From the NCBI GenBank assembly GCA_946632055.1, contig CAMPAR010000012.1, forward strand, positions 1-36,053: a DNA stretch of 36,053 nt. The letters are read 5' to 3'. Both the position numbers and the translations under genes were made by a program. The notes beneath the pieces are model-generated. The model worked only from the letters and a program-made list of their open reading frames with translations, did not search any database and was not told where the DNA came from. Below are positions 1 to 10,456 of this stretch, in pieces (the stretch's first letter is position 1; each line of letters starts with the position of its first letter). The DNA is from an uncultured Lachnospiraceae bacterium. GTDB taxonomy: Bacteria; Bacillota; Clostridia; Lachnospirales; Lachnospiraceae.

Positions 1-875
1 CGCTCCACGCCGATTTTTTCCACCGGCTCCGCGGTTTCCCGGATGCCGGCCGTGTCCATCAGGATCAGGCTGATTCCCTTCAGGCGCACATTTTCCGTCA
101 GGACATCCCGCGTTGTTCCGGCAATTTCCGTGACGATCGCCCGGTCAAAGCCCGCCAGCACGTTGAGAAGAGAGGATTTTCCGGCGTTCGGTCTTCCGGC
201 GATCACGGTTCGTACGCCTTCCGAAAGAATGCTTCCGTTATCGGCGCGAGAAAGAAGCTCCCGGACTTCCGCCTGCACCGGCCCGAGACTTTGGACCATC
301 ACATCCCCGTAATCCGAAAGATCATAGTGCTCCGGATCGTCAAGCGCCGCTTCAATGAAGGACATCTCGTCCAGAATTTTCCCGCGAATTTCCCTGATTT
401 TCCCGGAAACCGCGCCTTTCAGCTGCCGAACGGAGGCCTTCAGCGCAAAATCATTCTGTGCGTTGATGACGCCGATCACGGCTTCCGCCCGCGATAAATC
501 CATGCGCCCGTTCAGGAAGGCGCGCTTTGTAAATTCCCCGGGCTCTGCAGCCGACGCCCCGCACCGGTAAAGAAGCTCCAGCACCCGCTTCGCGACGAGC
601 ACTCCGCCGTGGCAGTTGATTTCCACGGTGTCTTCCCCGGTAAAGGTGTGCGGCGAACGCATGACGGATACCAGCACCTCATCCAGATCTTCGGTTCCGT
701 CCGTAATAAAGCCATAGTGAATGGTATGGCTTTTTACGCGTTCCAGTTTTTTCTTTCCGTTCTTGCTGCGGTACACCCGGTCCGCAATCTGTATGGCTTC
801 CGGTCCCGAAAGCCTCACAATACAGATTCCGGAAGGCTGAATTCCGGAGGAAATGGCCGCGATGGTTTTTTCCAT
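1..875 (-). CDS. mnmE: tRNA modification GTPase MnmE (partial, C-terminus outside window)
   Basis: About 291 residues are visible; the rest lies beyond base 1. MnmE works with MnmG to install the carboxymethylaminomethyl group at the wobble uridine (U34) of certain tRNAs. The N-terminus starts [10 protein letters not shown], the usual TrmE tetrahydrofolate-binding domain (about residues 1-118), followed by a helical domain. The inserted G domain shows a P-loop GRPNAGKSS near residues 225-233, a G2 motif GTTRD, and a G3 motif DTAG near residue 272. The ATG at 873-875 is preceded by a GGCAGGA ribosome binding site. It is the last gene seen in the rpmH-rnpA-yidD-yidC-jag-mnmE block. A terminator-like hairpin separates it from jag, and no clear separate promoter was seen, so expression may depend on read-through. 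Confidence 0.97.
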   Translation of the reverse strand, partial: MEKTIAAISSGIQPSGICIVRLSGPEAIQIADRVYRSKNGKKKLERVKSHTIHYGFITDGTEDLDEVLVSVMRSPHTFTGEDTVEINCHGGVLVAKRVLELLYRCGASAAEPGEFTKRAFLNGRMDLSRAEAVIGVINAQNDFALKASVRQLKGAVSGKIREIRGKILDEMSFIEAALDDPEHYDLSDYGDVMVQSLGPVQAEVRELLSRADNGSILSEGVRTVIAGRPNAGKSSLLNVLAGFDRAIVTEIAGTTRDVLTENVRLKGISLILMDTAGIRETAEPVEKIGVE

Positions 876-930
876 GATCCTGCCTTTCAACATCGACCGG
901 CTCTTAAAGAAGCCCGATTCGCTCTTTCTA

Positions 931-966
931 TAAAAAGGACAGGCTGTGGCTATCACATCCTGTCCT
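931..966 (-). terminator. Intrinsic terminator between jag and mnmE
   Basis: Read on the minus strand, AGGACAGG and CCTGTCCT form a perfect 8-bp stem that extends past one mismatch by another 4 bp (TGTG/CACA) around a 5-nt loop. A TTTTTA run follows at 936-931. It lies about 40 nt after the jag stop and about 55 nt before the mnmE start, so it should end or attenuate the jag transcript. Confidence 0.75.
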
Positions 967-1006
967 CTAGTCCGCTGTTTTCACAGTCTGAAGGGATCAG
1001 CGCTTT

Positions 1007-1816
1007 TTATCTCTCCTCACCGTTGCGGTTTCTTTTGTAGAAAACCACGACGTGACGGTAGGGCTCTTCCCCTTCGGAACGGGTCATTACGAAATTATCC
1101 GACTGCAGCGCAGAATGAATAATTCTCCGTTCATAGGGATTCATCGGCTCCAGCGACACGCTCCTTCTCGTTCTCTTGACCTTGTAGGCAATATTCTTGG
1201 CAAGGCTTTCCAGCGTTTCCTTGCGGCGCTCCCGGTAATTCTCGGTATCCAGCTTGACGCGGATATAATGCTCGCCGGAGCGGTTGACCACGAGGCTTGT
1301 CAGATACTGCAGAGAATCGAGCGTCTGTCCGCGCTTTCCGATCAGGACTCCCATCTCATCACCTTCGAGGTTCATTTCAAGCGCATTGTCTTCCTCGTTG
1401 TAGCTGTAGGTGATATTGACCTTCAGGTCCATCTTCTCGAAGACGTCCAGAAGGAACTTCCGGCCTTCTTCAAAGTGAGCCGCGTCGTTTTCCGTGGTTT
1501 TGATCTTTTCAGGCGCAGCTTCCGAAGCTTCTTCCTTCTTTGCGGGTTCTTCCTTCACCGTCTTTTCGGGCTGGACTGCGGCGGTTTCTTTCTTAGCCGG
1601 CTTCACGTTCTTCGGCGCTTCCTCTTTCACTTCGCCTTCTTCTTCGATTTCCCAGGCTTCAATGATGGCCTGACGGGAACCGATTCCTAAAAATCCTCTG
1701 GAGCCTTTATCAATGACTTCATATCCCAGTTTATCGCTCGGAATCTGAAGCTGCAGTGTTGCTTCCGTAATTGCGTCTTCAACCGTAGCCGCCATAAATG
1801 TTTTACGTTCTGACAT
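1007..1816 (-). CDS. jag: RNA-binding protein Jag/EloR (KhpB), Jag_N-KH-R3H
   Basis: 269 residues. Jag/KhpB proteins bind RNA together with KhpA and influence cell elongation and division in Firmicutes. Domain order matches the family. An N-terminal Jag_N domain (about 1-52) carries the KGSRGFLGIG signature. A charged, Lys/Glu/Pro/Ala-rich low-complexity linker covers about 55-110. A KH domain (about 115-190) has GKRGQTLDSLQYL, and an R3H domain occupies the C-terminus (RRSVSLEPMNPYERRIIH). The ATG at 1814-1816 follows an AAAGGAG ribosome binding site that overlaps the end of yidC, so the two are probably translated from one message. The usual family position, directly downstream of yidC, supports the call. 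Confidence 0.95.
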   Translation of the reverse strand: MSERKTFMAATVEDAITEATLQLQIPSDKLGYEVIDKGSRGFLGIGSRQAIIEAWEIEEEGEVKEEAPKNVKPAKKETAAVQPEKTVKEEPAKKEEASEAAPEKIKTTENDAAHFEEGRKFLLDVFEKMDLKVNITYSYNEEDNALEMNLEGDEMGVLIGKRGQTLDSLQYLTSLVVNRSGEHYIRVKLDTENYRERRKETLESLAKNIAYKVKRTRRSVSLEPMNPYERRIIHSALQSDNFVMTRSEGEEPYRHVVVFYKRNRNGEER

Positions 1817-1828
1817 TTGATAACTCCT

Positions 1829-3139
1829 TTATTCGTCAGTGCTTTCCGCCTCTTTCGGCTTCTCTGTCTTCGTCTTTTTTCCGGATTTCAGTTCACGCTG
1901 CCGTTCTTCGTACTGTTCGACCATGTACACCTTGGATGCCAGCGAACCGGGCTTGCCGCGACTGGAACTCTGATAATAATCACTGGATTCTTTCGCGCGT
2001 TCCGCCAGAAGCTTCTGCTTTCTTTCTTCTTCTTCGCGCTCCTCCTCAAGGTTCTTCACCGTCGTCGTCACGTTGGTGACTTTCCTCGGCGGAAGGCCCT
2101 TCTTCGCGCGTCTGGCGTTCAGCTTTTCAATGTTCTTCGCCACCATTTCATTCAGATCGACCTTGTCCATGTAACGGTTGACGATCAGCTGAATGATGAC
2201 CTGGATTCCGGAGCTGGCTACCCAGTAGAGTCCGAGACCTGCAGAGAACATAAAGGTCATGACAACCGAAAGGATCGGGAACATGATATTCATCGTATTC
2301 ATCATGCTCTGCTGCTGATCCTGTGTGTTGCTCTTCTTGGTGCCGTTTCCTTTCTGCATCAGCCAGGATGAGAGCCACTGCAGTCCGCCGGCCAGAATCG
2401 GAATGAAAATCGCCGGCCAGAGCTGCTGCATCGGAGTCATCGTGAGGTTAATGCCGAGGAAGGTATTGACGCCGTTGATTTTGTCCGCAACCGCCGTGTA
2501 GGAATCCGTCAGCTGGGAATTATTGAAGATATTCAGAAAAGTCTGCCATTCTTCCGGCGTGAAATTGTACATCATATCGATGATGTACGGAGTTTCCGTG
2601 AGCGTTGCCTGTTTCCGCATGATGCTGTTCGCGCTGAACAGCTCCTGCAGCGCCGTATTATCCGCATAACCCGTGATTCCCTGCAGCGTGACGGCCACGC
2701 CTTCGAAATATTCACGAAGCTTCGTGATATAGCCGGGCATGTGATAAATAACCTGGTACAATGCAAACAGGATCGGCATCTGAAGTAAAGTCTGAATACA
2801 GCCGCCTGTGGCGGAAGTTCCGTACTTGGCGTATACTTCCCGGGTTTCCTGCTGCTGCGCCATCACAGAGGCGTTATCGGTCTTTCCCTTGTACTTGGCC
2901 TGCACCTTCTGCAGCTCCGGCGCCATGACGGACTGCAGCTTGGAATACTTCTGCTGACGGATGGACAGCGGAATCATCAAGGCCTTGATAATTAATGTAA
3001 ACAGGATAATCGCAAGACCGATATTCGGAAGGCCGATAAAATTCAGGCCTTCAAAAATCCAGTTCATCAAGTGACCGAGCACCCAGGCAATGGGCCCGAT
3101 CAGAAACCAGTTACTTTGCGTAGCAACCAGAAAGTTCAT
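1829..3139 (-). CDS. yidC: Membrane protein insertase YidC/Oxa1/SpoIIIJ family
   Basis: 436 residues. YidC inserts and folds membrane proteins, alone or with SecYEG. The Firmicutes form lacks the large periplasmic domain of proteobacterial YidC, and this protein follows that plan. Membrane segments are visible near residues 10-30 and 38-60 (IGLAIILFTLIIKALMIPLS), about 110-130 (LLQMPILFALYQVIYHM), and in two later hydrophobic stretches around 225-245 and 275-300. The conserved Arg of the hydrophilic groove is probably in PLSIRQQK. The C-terminal tail (about 340-436) is highly charged and Lys-rich, as in family members that contact the ribosome. The ATG follows an AGGAGGAAGTA ribosome binding site. 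No N-terminal lipoprotein cysteine (lipobox) is evident, unlike SpoIIIJ of Bacillus. Confidence 0.95.
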   Translation of the reverse strand: MNFLVATQSNWFLIGPIAWVLGHLMNWIFEGLNFIGLPNIGLAIILFTLIIKALMIPLSIRQQKYSKLQSVMAPELQKVQAKYKGKTDNASVMAQQQETREVYAKYGTSATGGCIQTLLQMPILFALYQVIYHMPGYITKLREYFEGVAVTLQGITGYADNTALQELFSANSIMRKQATLTETPYIIDMMYNFTPEEWQTFLNIFNNSQLTDSYTAVADKINGVNTFLGINLTMTPMQQLWPAIFIPILAGGLQWLSSWLMQKGNGTKKSNTQDQQQSMMNTMNIMFPILSVVMTFMFSAGLGLYWVASSGIQVIIQLIVNRYMDKVDLNEMVAKNIEKLNARRAKKGLPPRKVTNVTTTVKNLEEEREEEERKQKLLAERAKESSDYYQSSSRGKPGSLASKVYMVEQYEERQRELKSGKKTKTEKPKEAESTDE

Positions 3140-3149
3140 TACTTCCTCC

Positions 3150-3395
3150 TTACATCTGCCCCTTCGATTTCATCAGGGGATAAGGAACAGGGTCATATCC
3201 GCAGTTCCGGTTGAAGGGATTGCAGCGCAGAATTCTTTTCACTGCGAGCCATCCGCCCCGGAGCACGCCGTGTTTCTCCAGCGCCTCAACGGCATACTGG
3301 GAACAGGTCGGGATAAATTTACAGTGGGTGTACTGTTTTCTCGGAGATAAGTATTTCTGGTAGAACCGTATCATTCCGATCATTACTTTTTTCAT
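3150..3395 (-). CDS. yidD: Membrane protein insertion efficiency factor YidD
   Basis: 81 residues, the normal size for this family. YidD is a small membrane-associated protein that aids YidC-dependent insertion. The signature is complete: an amphipathic N-terminus ([18 protein letters not shown]), then [30 protein letters not shown] and a C-terminal GYDPVP. It sits between rnpA (13 nt upstream) and yidC (10 nt downstream) on the same strand, the usual place for the gene. Confidence 0.96.
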   Translation of the reverse strand: MKKVMIGMIRFYQKYLSPRKQYTHCKFIPTCSQYAVEALEKHGVLRGGWLAVKRILRCNPFNRNCGYDPVPYPLMKSKGQM

Positions 3396-3408
3396 GTCAT
3401 CACCCGCT

Positions 3409-3771
3409 TCAGTTCTTCATTGTTTGGGAAGAATCCTTTTCTTCCTTCTGATAAACCGAATGTCTTTTCAGCAGATGAATGAAAGACGATTCGATTTCAG
3501 TAAATCCCTGATCCTTTGCGCCTTTTCGCGCGAGCACTATGATATCTTTGTCTTTCCGAATATATTCTTGATTCAAACGGTAGGCTTCGCGGACGAGTCT
3601 CGCGAAGCGGTGGCGGACAACGGAATTGCCCACCTTTTTGCTGCAGACAATTCCGATTTTACCGGAACCGTCCGCACAGTACACAATCAGGTTTGAATCC
3701 GCATAAGAACAGTGTTTCTGATAAACAGCGTCGAATTCTTCTCTGTTTCGAAGGGATGGAATATTTCTCAT
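3409..3771 (-). CDS. rnpA: Ribonuclease P protein component
   Basis: 120 residues. RnpA is the protein subunit of RNase P and helps the catalytic RNA process the 5' ends of pre-tRNAs. Family features are present: an N-terminal [11 protein letters not shown] segment, a [26 protein letters not shown] core corresponding to the conserved RNR-type RNA-binding motif (here the basic [12 protein letters not shown]), and a [10 protein letters not shown] strand. The C-terminal tail is somewhat acidic and polar. The start ATG at 3769-3771 follows AGGAGA and AAGG motifs. It lies 47 nt downstream of rpmH, with a hairpin in between that may lower its expression relative to L34. Confidence 0.96.
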   Translation of the reverse strand: MRNIPSLRNREEFDAVYQKHCSYADSNLIVYCADGSGKIGIVCSKKVGNSVVRHRFARLVREAYRLNQEYIRKDKDIIVLARKGAKDQGFTEIESSFIHLLKRHSVYQKEEKDSSQTMKN

Positions 3772-3798
3772 GCGGCCTTATTTCTCCTGAAGTTAGGA

Positions 3799-3826
3799 AA
3801 AGCCACTGAAACAGTGGCTTATTGAA
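3799..3826 (-). promoter_or_regulatory. Hairpin overlapping the rpmH stop codon, possible attenuator before rnpA
   Basis: AAGCCACTG and CAGTGGCTT form a perfect 9-bp stem with a 3-nt loop at 3800-3820, followed on the minus strand by only four T residues. The rpmH stop codon (3819-3821) overlaps the base of the stem, so a ribosome terminating there would interfere with folding. It could be a weak terminator or an RNA-processing/stability element that sets L34 expression above RnpA. Base pairing is directly visible; function is inferred. Confidence 0.55.
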
Positions 3827-3956
3827 CTGTTAAAACTTTTCTGCCTTTTGCACGTCTTGCGGAAAGAACCTTTCTTCCGCCTGCCGTAGCCATTCTTGCT
3901 CTGAAGCCGTGGACTCTCCTGTGAGATCTCTTTTTCGGCTGAAATGTCATCTTCAT
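3819..3956 (-). CDS. rpmH: 50S ribosomal protein L34
   Basis: 45 residues, the normal L34 size. The protein begins [18 protein letters not shown] and ends with [13 protein letters not shown], an unmistakable L34 pattern of Arg and Lys residues. The start ATG at 3954-3956 follows an AGGAGG ribosome binding site about 11 nt upstream. It is the first gene of the minus-strand block, about 60 nt downstream of a near-consensus promoter. This is the usual gene next to oriC, oriented away from dnaA. Confidence 0.98.
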   Translation of the reverse strand: MKMTFQPKKRSHRRVHGFRARMATAGGRKVLSARRAKGRKVLTVQ

Positions 3957-4024
3957 ATTAATCAATCCTCCTATCGGTATGGTTCTTTACGTTGTTCTAT
4001 TCGGAAAAAAAGACACCGTACCAA

Positions 4025-4053
4025 ATTATATTAAAGAAAACACGCAAAGTCAA
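4025..4053 (-). promoter_or_regulatory. Promoter of the rpmH operon
   Basis: On the minus strand TTGACT (4053-4048) and TATAAT (4030-4025) are separated by 17 bp, a near-perfect housekeeping sigma-70/SigA promoter. The predicted transcript begins near 4018, about 60 nt before the rpmH start codon. Confidence 0.88.
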
Positions 4054-4083
4054 GCTGTTTTTTCCAGTGTTTTCAAGGAAAAT

Positions 4084-4431
4084 CGTGGATAAAGCCGCCT
4101 TAAAATGTGGGTTTTGTTTATAACTTCTTTCTCATTTTGTTCATTTTTTCTGTTTTTACACAGTTTTCAACAGACTTATCAACTTCTTGAACGATACTGA
4201 TAACCAGTTTTCAACAAATTGTTAATACTCTGTTGAAAACCCGTGATTATTTGAATTCATTTTATCGGTTTTTGTTGAAAATCAAGGCTTTTCTCCGTTG
4301 ATTTCAGATCATCTGTTCGCTATGAAATCTGTTCGGATTTCTGTCCGAAAGCGCCTGCAGCGCTCTCTTTTTCGCCATGATTCACACAAAGAACATTTTA
4401 CTTATAAACATTATCAACATGTTTATCAACA
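4084..4431. other. oriC: Replication origin, DnaA-box cluster upstream of dnaA (oriC part 1)
   Basis: The 603-nt gap between rpmH and dnaA holds no gene. It contains many 9-mers close to the DnaA box TTATNCACA. On the plus strand: TTTTACACA 4154, TTTTCAACA 4164 and 4208, TTATCAACT 4176, TTATAAACA 4402, TTATCAACA 4411 and 4423. On the minus strand: TTATCCACG 4084-4092 and TTTTCAACA at 4231-4239 and 4273-4281. The last three plus-strand boxes are nearly contiguous. The surrounding DNA is AT-rich compared with the genes. Position between rpmH and dnaA is the standard Firmicutes origin. Affinity of individual boxes is not testable here. Confidence 0.85.
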
Positions 4432-4459
4432 GAAAGACCCGAAAAAAAGGATTTCTTTC

Positions 4460-4488
4460 TTTACTTTATCCGCATTTTAATGTATAAT
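4460..4488 (+). promoter_or_regulatory. dnaA promoter
   Basis: TTTACT (4460-4465) and TATAAT (4483-4488) are separated by 17 bp. The predicted start near 4495 gives a leader of about 65 nt. The promoter lies only 29 bp past the last DnaA box, so DnaA autoregulation is plausible (inference). Confidence 0.75.
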
Positions 4489-4504
4489 TAGGAAGGTTGA
4501 ATGC

Positions 4505-4525
4505 GCCCTTTTCAGGGCTTTTTAT
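4505..4525 (+). terminator. Short GC hairpin plus T run in the dnaA leader, possible attenuator
   Basis: GCCCT (4505-4509) pairs with AGGGC (4514-4518) around TTTC and is followed immediately by TTTTTATTTCTT. It has the form of a small intrinsic terminator located just after the predicted dnaA transcription start and before its ribosome binding site. The stem is only 5 bp, so termination efficiency is uncertain. Confidence 0.45.
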
Positions 4526-4559
4526 TTCTTATGGACTTTGACCCGGAAGGACTTTTATC

Positions 4560-5924
4560 ATGCTGGAGAAGATCAAGGAAAACTGGCAGCTGATTAAAGA
4601 AAACATCAGGGATGAGTATGAGATCACGAATGTCCCCTACTCCACCTGGATTGAACCGCTGCAGATTTACAATGTGAAGGACAATACCGCCTATATCGTA
4701 TTTCCGGACAGCAAGGATGACTTTGCGCTGAAATACATCAGCAAAAAATACAAGCTGTTCTTTCAGGCCATGATTGAAGAAGTGACAGGCTACCACCTTT
4801 CCGTTTCCTTTATCAGCGAGCCGGCCGAAAACCCCGGCGTTATTTTTGCGAATAAACCGGAGCGGCCGACGGTGGATCTGTATCGGAATGCCGTGGAAAG
4901 CGCCAAGCTGAATCCGCGCTATACCTTTGATACCTTCGTCGTCGGCGCCAATAACAAATTTGCGCACGCGGCTTCCCTGTCCGTCGCGGAATCTCCCGGA
5001 AGGGAATACAACCCGCTCTTTATTTACGGCGGTCCGGGACTCGGGAAAACGCACTTGATGCAGGCGATCGCGCATTTCATTCTGCAGAACAAGCCCTCCA
5101 CCCGCATCATTTACGCGACCTCCGAGGTCTTCACGAATGAAGTCATTGATTCGATCCGCAATAAAAACAACGCCGAATTCCGCAATAAATACCGCAATAT
5201 CGACGTGATCCTGATTGACGATATCCAGTTCATTATCGGCAAGGACGCGACGCAGGAGGAATTCTTCCATACCTTCAATTATCTGTATGAGAACGGCAAG
5301 CAGATCATTTTAAGCTCCGATCAGCCGCCGAAGAATTTCACGACTCTCGACGAGCGCCTGCGCTCCCGCTTTGAAATGGGCCTTTCCGTGGATATTTCCG
5401 CGCCGGATTATGAAACCCGCATGGCGATTCTCCGGAAAAAAGAGGAGCTTGAAGGCTACACGATCGATAATGAAATCATCAAATACATTGCCACGAATAT
5501 CAAGACCAATATCCGGGAGCTTGAAGGCGCTCTGACCAAGATGGTCGCGTATACCAAGCTGCATCCGCAGTCCACGCTGACGCTGGAGGTGGCGCGCGAA
5601 AACCTGAAGGACATCATCAGTCCGGACAGTCAGGAAAAAATCACGCCGGAACACATTATCCAGGTCGTGGCCGATCATTACGGACTGAAGCCGGAAGACA
5701 TCAAGTCCCAGAGAAGGACCAAGGAAGTGGTGCTCCCACGGCAGATCGCCATGTATCTCATCCGGATTATGAACGATATTTCCCTGAAGGACGTCGGACG
5801 GATCCTCGGAAACCGGGATCACGCCACAATTATCCACGGCTATGAAAAAATCATCAACGAAATGAACAATGACGCGGATCTCGCCGGAAATATCGAGGTG
5901 ATTAAGAAGAAGCTGATGCTCTGA
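4560..5924 (+). CDS. dnaA: Chromosomal replication initiator protein DnaA
   Basis: 454 residues, normal for Firmicutes DnaA. It binds DnaA boxes at oriC, opens the duplex and loads the helicase. Domain I occupies about residues 1-85 (IKENISDE-like start, YSTWIEPL), followed by a short domain II. The AAA+ domain III has Walker A GGPGLGKT at 157-164 and Walker B ILIDDIQF with Asp220-Asp221. The lid region includes RLRSRFEMGL. Domain IV at the C-terminus holds the DNA-binding signature around DHATIIHGYEKI. The ATG follows AAGGA about 9 nt upstream. The gene is flanked by the two origin elements, upstream boxes and downstream trios, which this protein should bind. Confidence 0.99.
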   Translation: MLEKIKENWQLIKENIRDEYEITNVPYSTWIEPLQIYNVKDNTAYIVFPDSKDDFALKYISKKYKLFFQAMIEEVTGYHLSVSFISEPAENPGVIFANKPERPTVDLYRNAVESAKLNPRYTFDTFVVGANNKFAHAASLSVAESPGREYNPLFIYGGPGLGKTHLMQAIAHFILQNKPSTRIIYATSEVFTNEVIDSIRNKNNAEFRNKYRNIDVILIDDIQFIIGKDATQEEFFHTFNYLYENGKQIILSSDQPPKNFTTLDERLRSRFEMGLSVDISAPDYETRMAILRKKEELEGYTIDNEIIKYIATNIKTNIRELEGALTKMVAYTKLHPQSTLTLEVARENLKDIISPDSQEKITPEHIIQVVADHYGLKPEDIKSQRRTKEVVLPRQIAMYLIRIMNDISLKDVGRILGNRDHATIIHGYEKIINEMNNDADLAGNIEVIKKKLML

Positions 5925-5939
5925 TTTCAGGGTCCTGTC

Positions 5940-6080
5940 TGTGGAAACTGTGCAGGAGTTTTTCTTCTGTACACGGATTTTTCAAGGTCGTTTTTCCCTT
6001 GATTTTCCGGGAGGAAAGCCTGCTTTTCACCTTTCCACAGCCCCTACTGCTACTACTACGGAATATTATACTGATATACC
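5940..6080 (+). other. oriC: Second origin element: DnaA box, GC spacer, DnaA-trios and AT-rich unwinding candidate (oriC part 2)
   Basis: The 178-nt dnaA-dnaN gap holds two DnaA-box-like 9-mers: GTTTCCACA on the minus strand at 5940-5948 and CTTTCCACA on the plus strand at 6031-6039. The second is followed by a short C-rich spacer (6040-6044) and then triplets CTA CTG CTA CTA CTA at 6044-6058, which read as TAG-type trios on the opposite strand. An AT-rich run (GAATATTATACTGATATA) at 6061-6078 comes next. This order is the basal unwinding system described in Bacillus subtilis. It makes this gap the best candidate for the unwinding site. TATTAT/TATACT in the same run could also act as a -10 box for dnaN, but no good -35 was found. 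Confidence 0.75.
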
Positions 6081-6102
6081 TACAAAAAGGAGAGTTTTTG
6101 CC

Positions 6103-7209
6103 ATGAAGGTCGTTTGTGAAAAAGACAGTCTGCAGCGTGCCATTGCGACGGTATCCCGTGCGGTTCCCGTTCGCACCACCATGGAAATTCTGAAATGTAT
6201 CCTGCTTCAGGCAGAAGACGATGAACTGAAGCTGACTGCCAATGATACTTCTCTTGGCATTGAAACAAAGATTCATGCCGTGATTGAGGAGCCCGGAACC
6301 GCCGCGATCGACGCCGCGCTGTTTTCCTCTATTGTACGGAAGCTTCCGGATTCCGCCGTCGTGATCGAAAGCGATCCGAGCGACGCGATCGACATCCGCT
6401 GTGAAAACGCCTCCTTCCATTTAAGCGGAAGGGGAACCGATGACTTTATCTACCTTCCGACGGTGGAAACTAAGGAGAGCATTATCATTTCCCAGTTTAC
6501 CATCCGGGAAATGATCGGACAGGTCATTTTCTCCGTCGCGGATTCGGACGCCAACGCGGCGATGTCGGGCGTTTATATGGAAGTCCTGGGCGACAAGATC
6601 CGGATGACGACGCTGGACGGCCACCGCATCAGTATCCGCGTGAACGAACTGAAGGATCTCTCGGAGCCGGTTTCCGCGATCGTCCCGTCCAAAACGCTTT
6701 CCGATCTTCAGAAAATCGTTTCCGGAGACGCGGACAGCGAAATGCGGATCTCCTTTGCCAAAAATCATATCATTTTCGAATATGAAGGAACCAGAATGGT
6801 TTCCCGGGTGATCGACGGCGATTACTTCAAGGTGGAAGCCATGCTGCGGGACGCTTACGAAACTCACGTGAGGATCAATAAGAGAGATCTTTTCAACTGT
6901 CTCGACCGTTCGACGCTTCTTGTGAGTGAAAGCGACAAGAAGCCGGTCATCATGAATATTACGGATGAAGAGATGAACCTCCGCCTGAAATCCGCCATCG
7001 GTTCCATGAATGAAAGCATTCCGGTGGAAAAAGACGGCAAGGATATCAAGATCGCCTTCAATCCGAAGCTTCTTCTGGACGCGCTTCGCGTCATCGACGA
7101 GGAGGAAATCGACCTGTATATGGTTAAGTACAACTATCCCTGCATTATCCGGGATGATGCGGGAAGCTATACCTATGTCGTGCTTCCTGTGAACTTTATT
7201 GAGGATTAA
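6103..7209 (+). CDS. dnaN: DNA polymerase III subunit beta (sliding clamp)
   Basis: 368 residues from the ATG at 6103, the usual clamp length; an upstream GTG at 5941 would run through the origin element and is rejected. The chosen ATG follows AAAGGAG. The protein forms the ring that tethers DNA polymerase and repair enzymes to DNA. Three repeated clamp folds are expected. Recognisable segments include MKVVCEKDSLQRAIATVSRAVPVR at the start, LTANDTSLGIET, and TTLDGHRISIR in the second domain. The C-terminus is VLPVNFIED, where clamps normally end in a hydrophobic partner-binding region (PVR.x type). It is followed after 2 nt by the S4-domain gene. Confidence 0.98.
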   Translation: MKVVCEKDSLQRAIATVSRAVPVRTTMEILKCILLQAEDDELKLTANDTSLGIETKIHAVIEEPGTAAIDAALFSSIVRKLPDSAVVIESDPSDAIDIRCENASFHLSGRGTDDFIYLPTVETKESIIISQFTIREMIGQVIFSVADSDANAAMSGVYMEVLGDKIRMTTLDGHRISIRVNELKDLSEPVSAIVPSKTLSDLQKIVSGDADSEMRISFAKNHIIFEYEGTRMVSRVIDGDYFKVEAMLRDAYETHVRINKRDLFNCLDRSTLLVSESDKKPVIMNITDEEMNLRLKSAIGSMNESIPVEKDGKDIKIAFNPKLLLDALRVIDEEEIDLYMVKYNYPCIIRDDAGSYTYVVLPVNFIED

Positions 7210-7211
7210 AC

Positions 7212-7418
7212 ATGGTACTTCATCTGATAGGAGATTATATCAAGCTCGGCCAGGCGCTGAAGGCGGCGAACCTGGTCGAGATGGGATCCGACGCGAAAAT
7301 GGTGATCCAGAACGGCGAGGTTTTTGTCAATGGAGAGCAGGAGCTTCGACGCGGAAGAAAACTGGTGGCCGGGGATGTGGTGGAATACGACGGATCCTCG
7401 GTGGAAATTGTGAAGTGA
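7212..7418 (+). CDS. yaaA: S4-domain RNA-binding protein YaaA/RlbA
   Basis: 68 residues. A small stand-alone S4 domain of the YaaA/RlbA family, linked in Bacillus to ribosome maturation. Visible S4 features include IKLGQALKAANLVEMGSDAK, then the strand-turn NGEVFVNGEQELRRGRKL, and a final GDVVEYDG. The position is diagnostic: 2 nt after the dnaN stop and 1 nt before the recF start, as in many Firmicutes. The tight spacing implies translational coupling with recF. Confidence 0.93.
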   Translation: MVLHLIGDYIKLGQALKAANLVEMGSDAKMVIQNGEVFVNGEQELRRGRKLVAGDVVEYDGSSVEIVK

Positions 7419-7419
7419 C

Positions 7420-10455
<3,036 letters not shown>

Positions 10456-10456
<1 letters not shown>

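Noticed and set aside
4298-4480. 60-codon frame in the origin region
   Set aside because: It covers DnaA boxes and part of the dnaA promoter, and has no ribosome binding site or similarity to a known family.
5941-6102. In-frame N-terminal extension of dnaN from a GTG at 5941
   Set aside because: It would run across the DnaA box and trio element, while the ATG at 6103 has a good AAAGGAG site and gives the normal clamp length.
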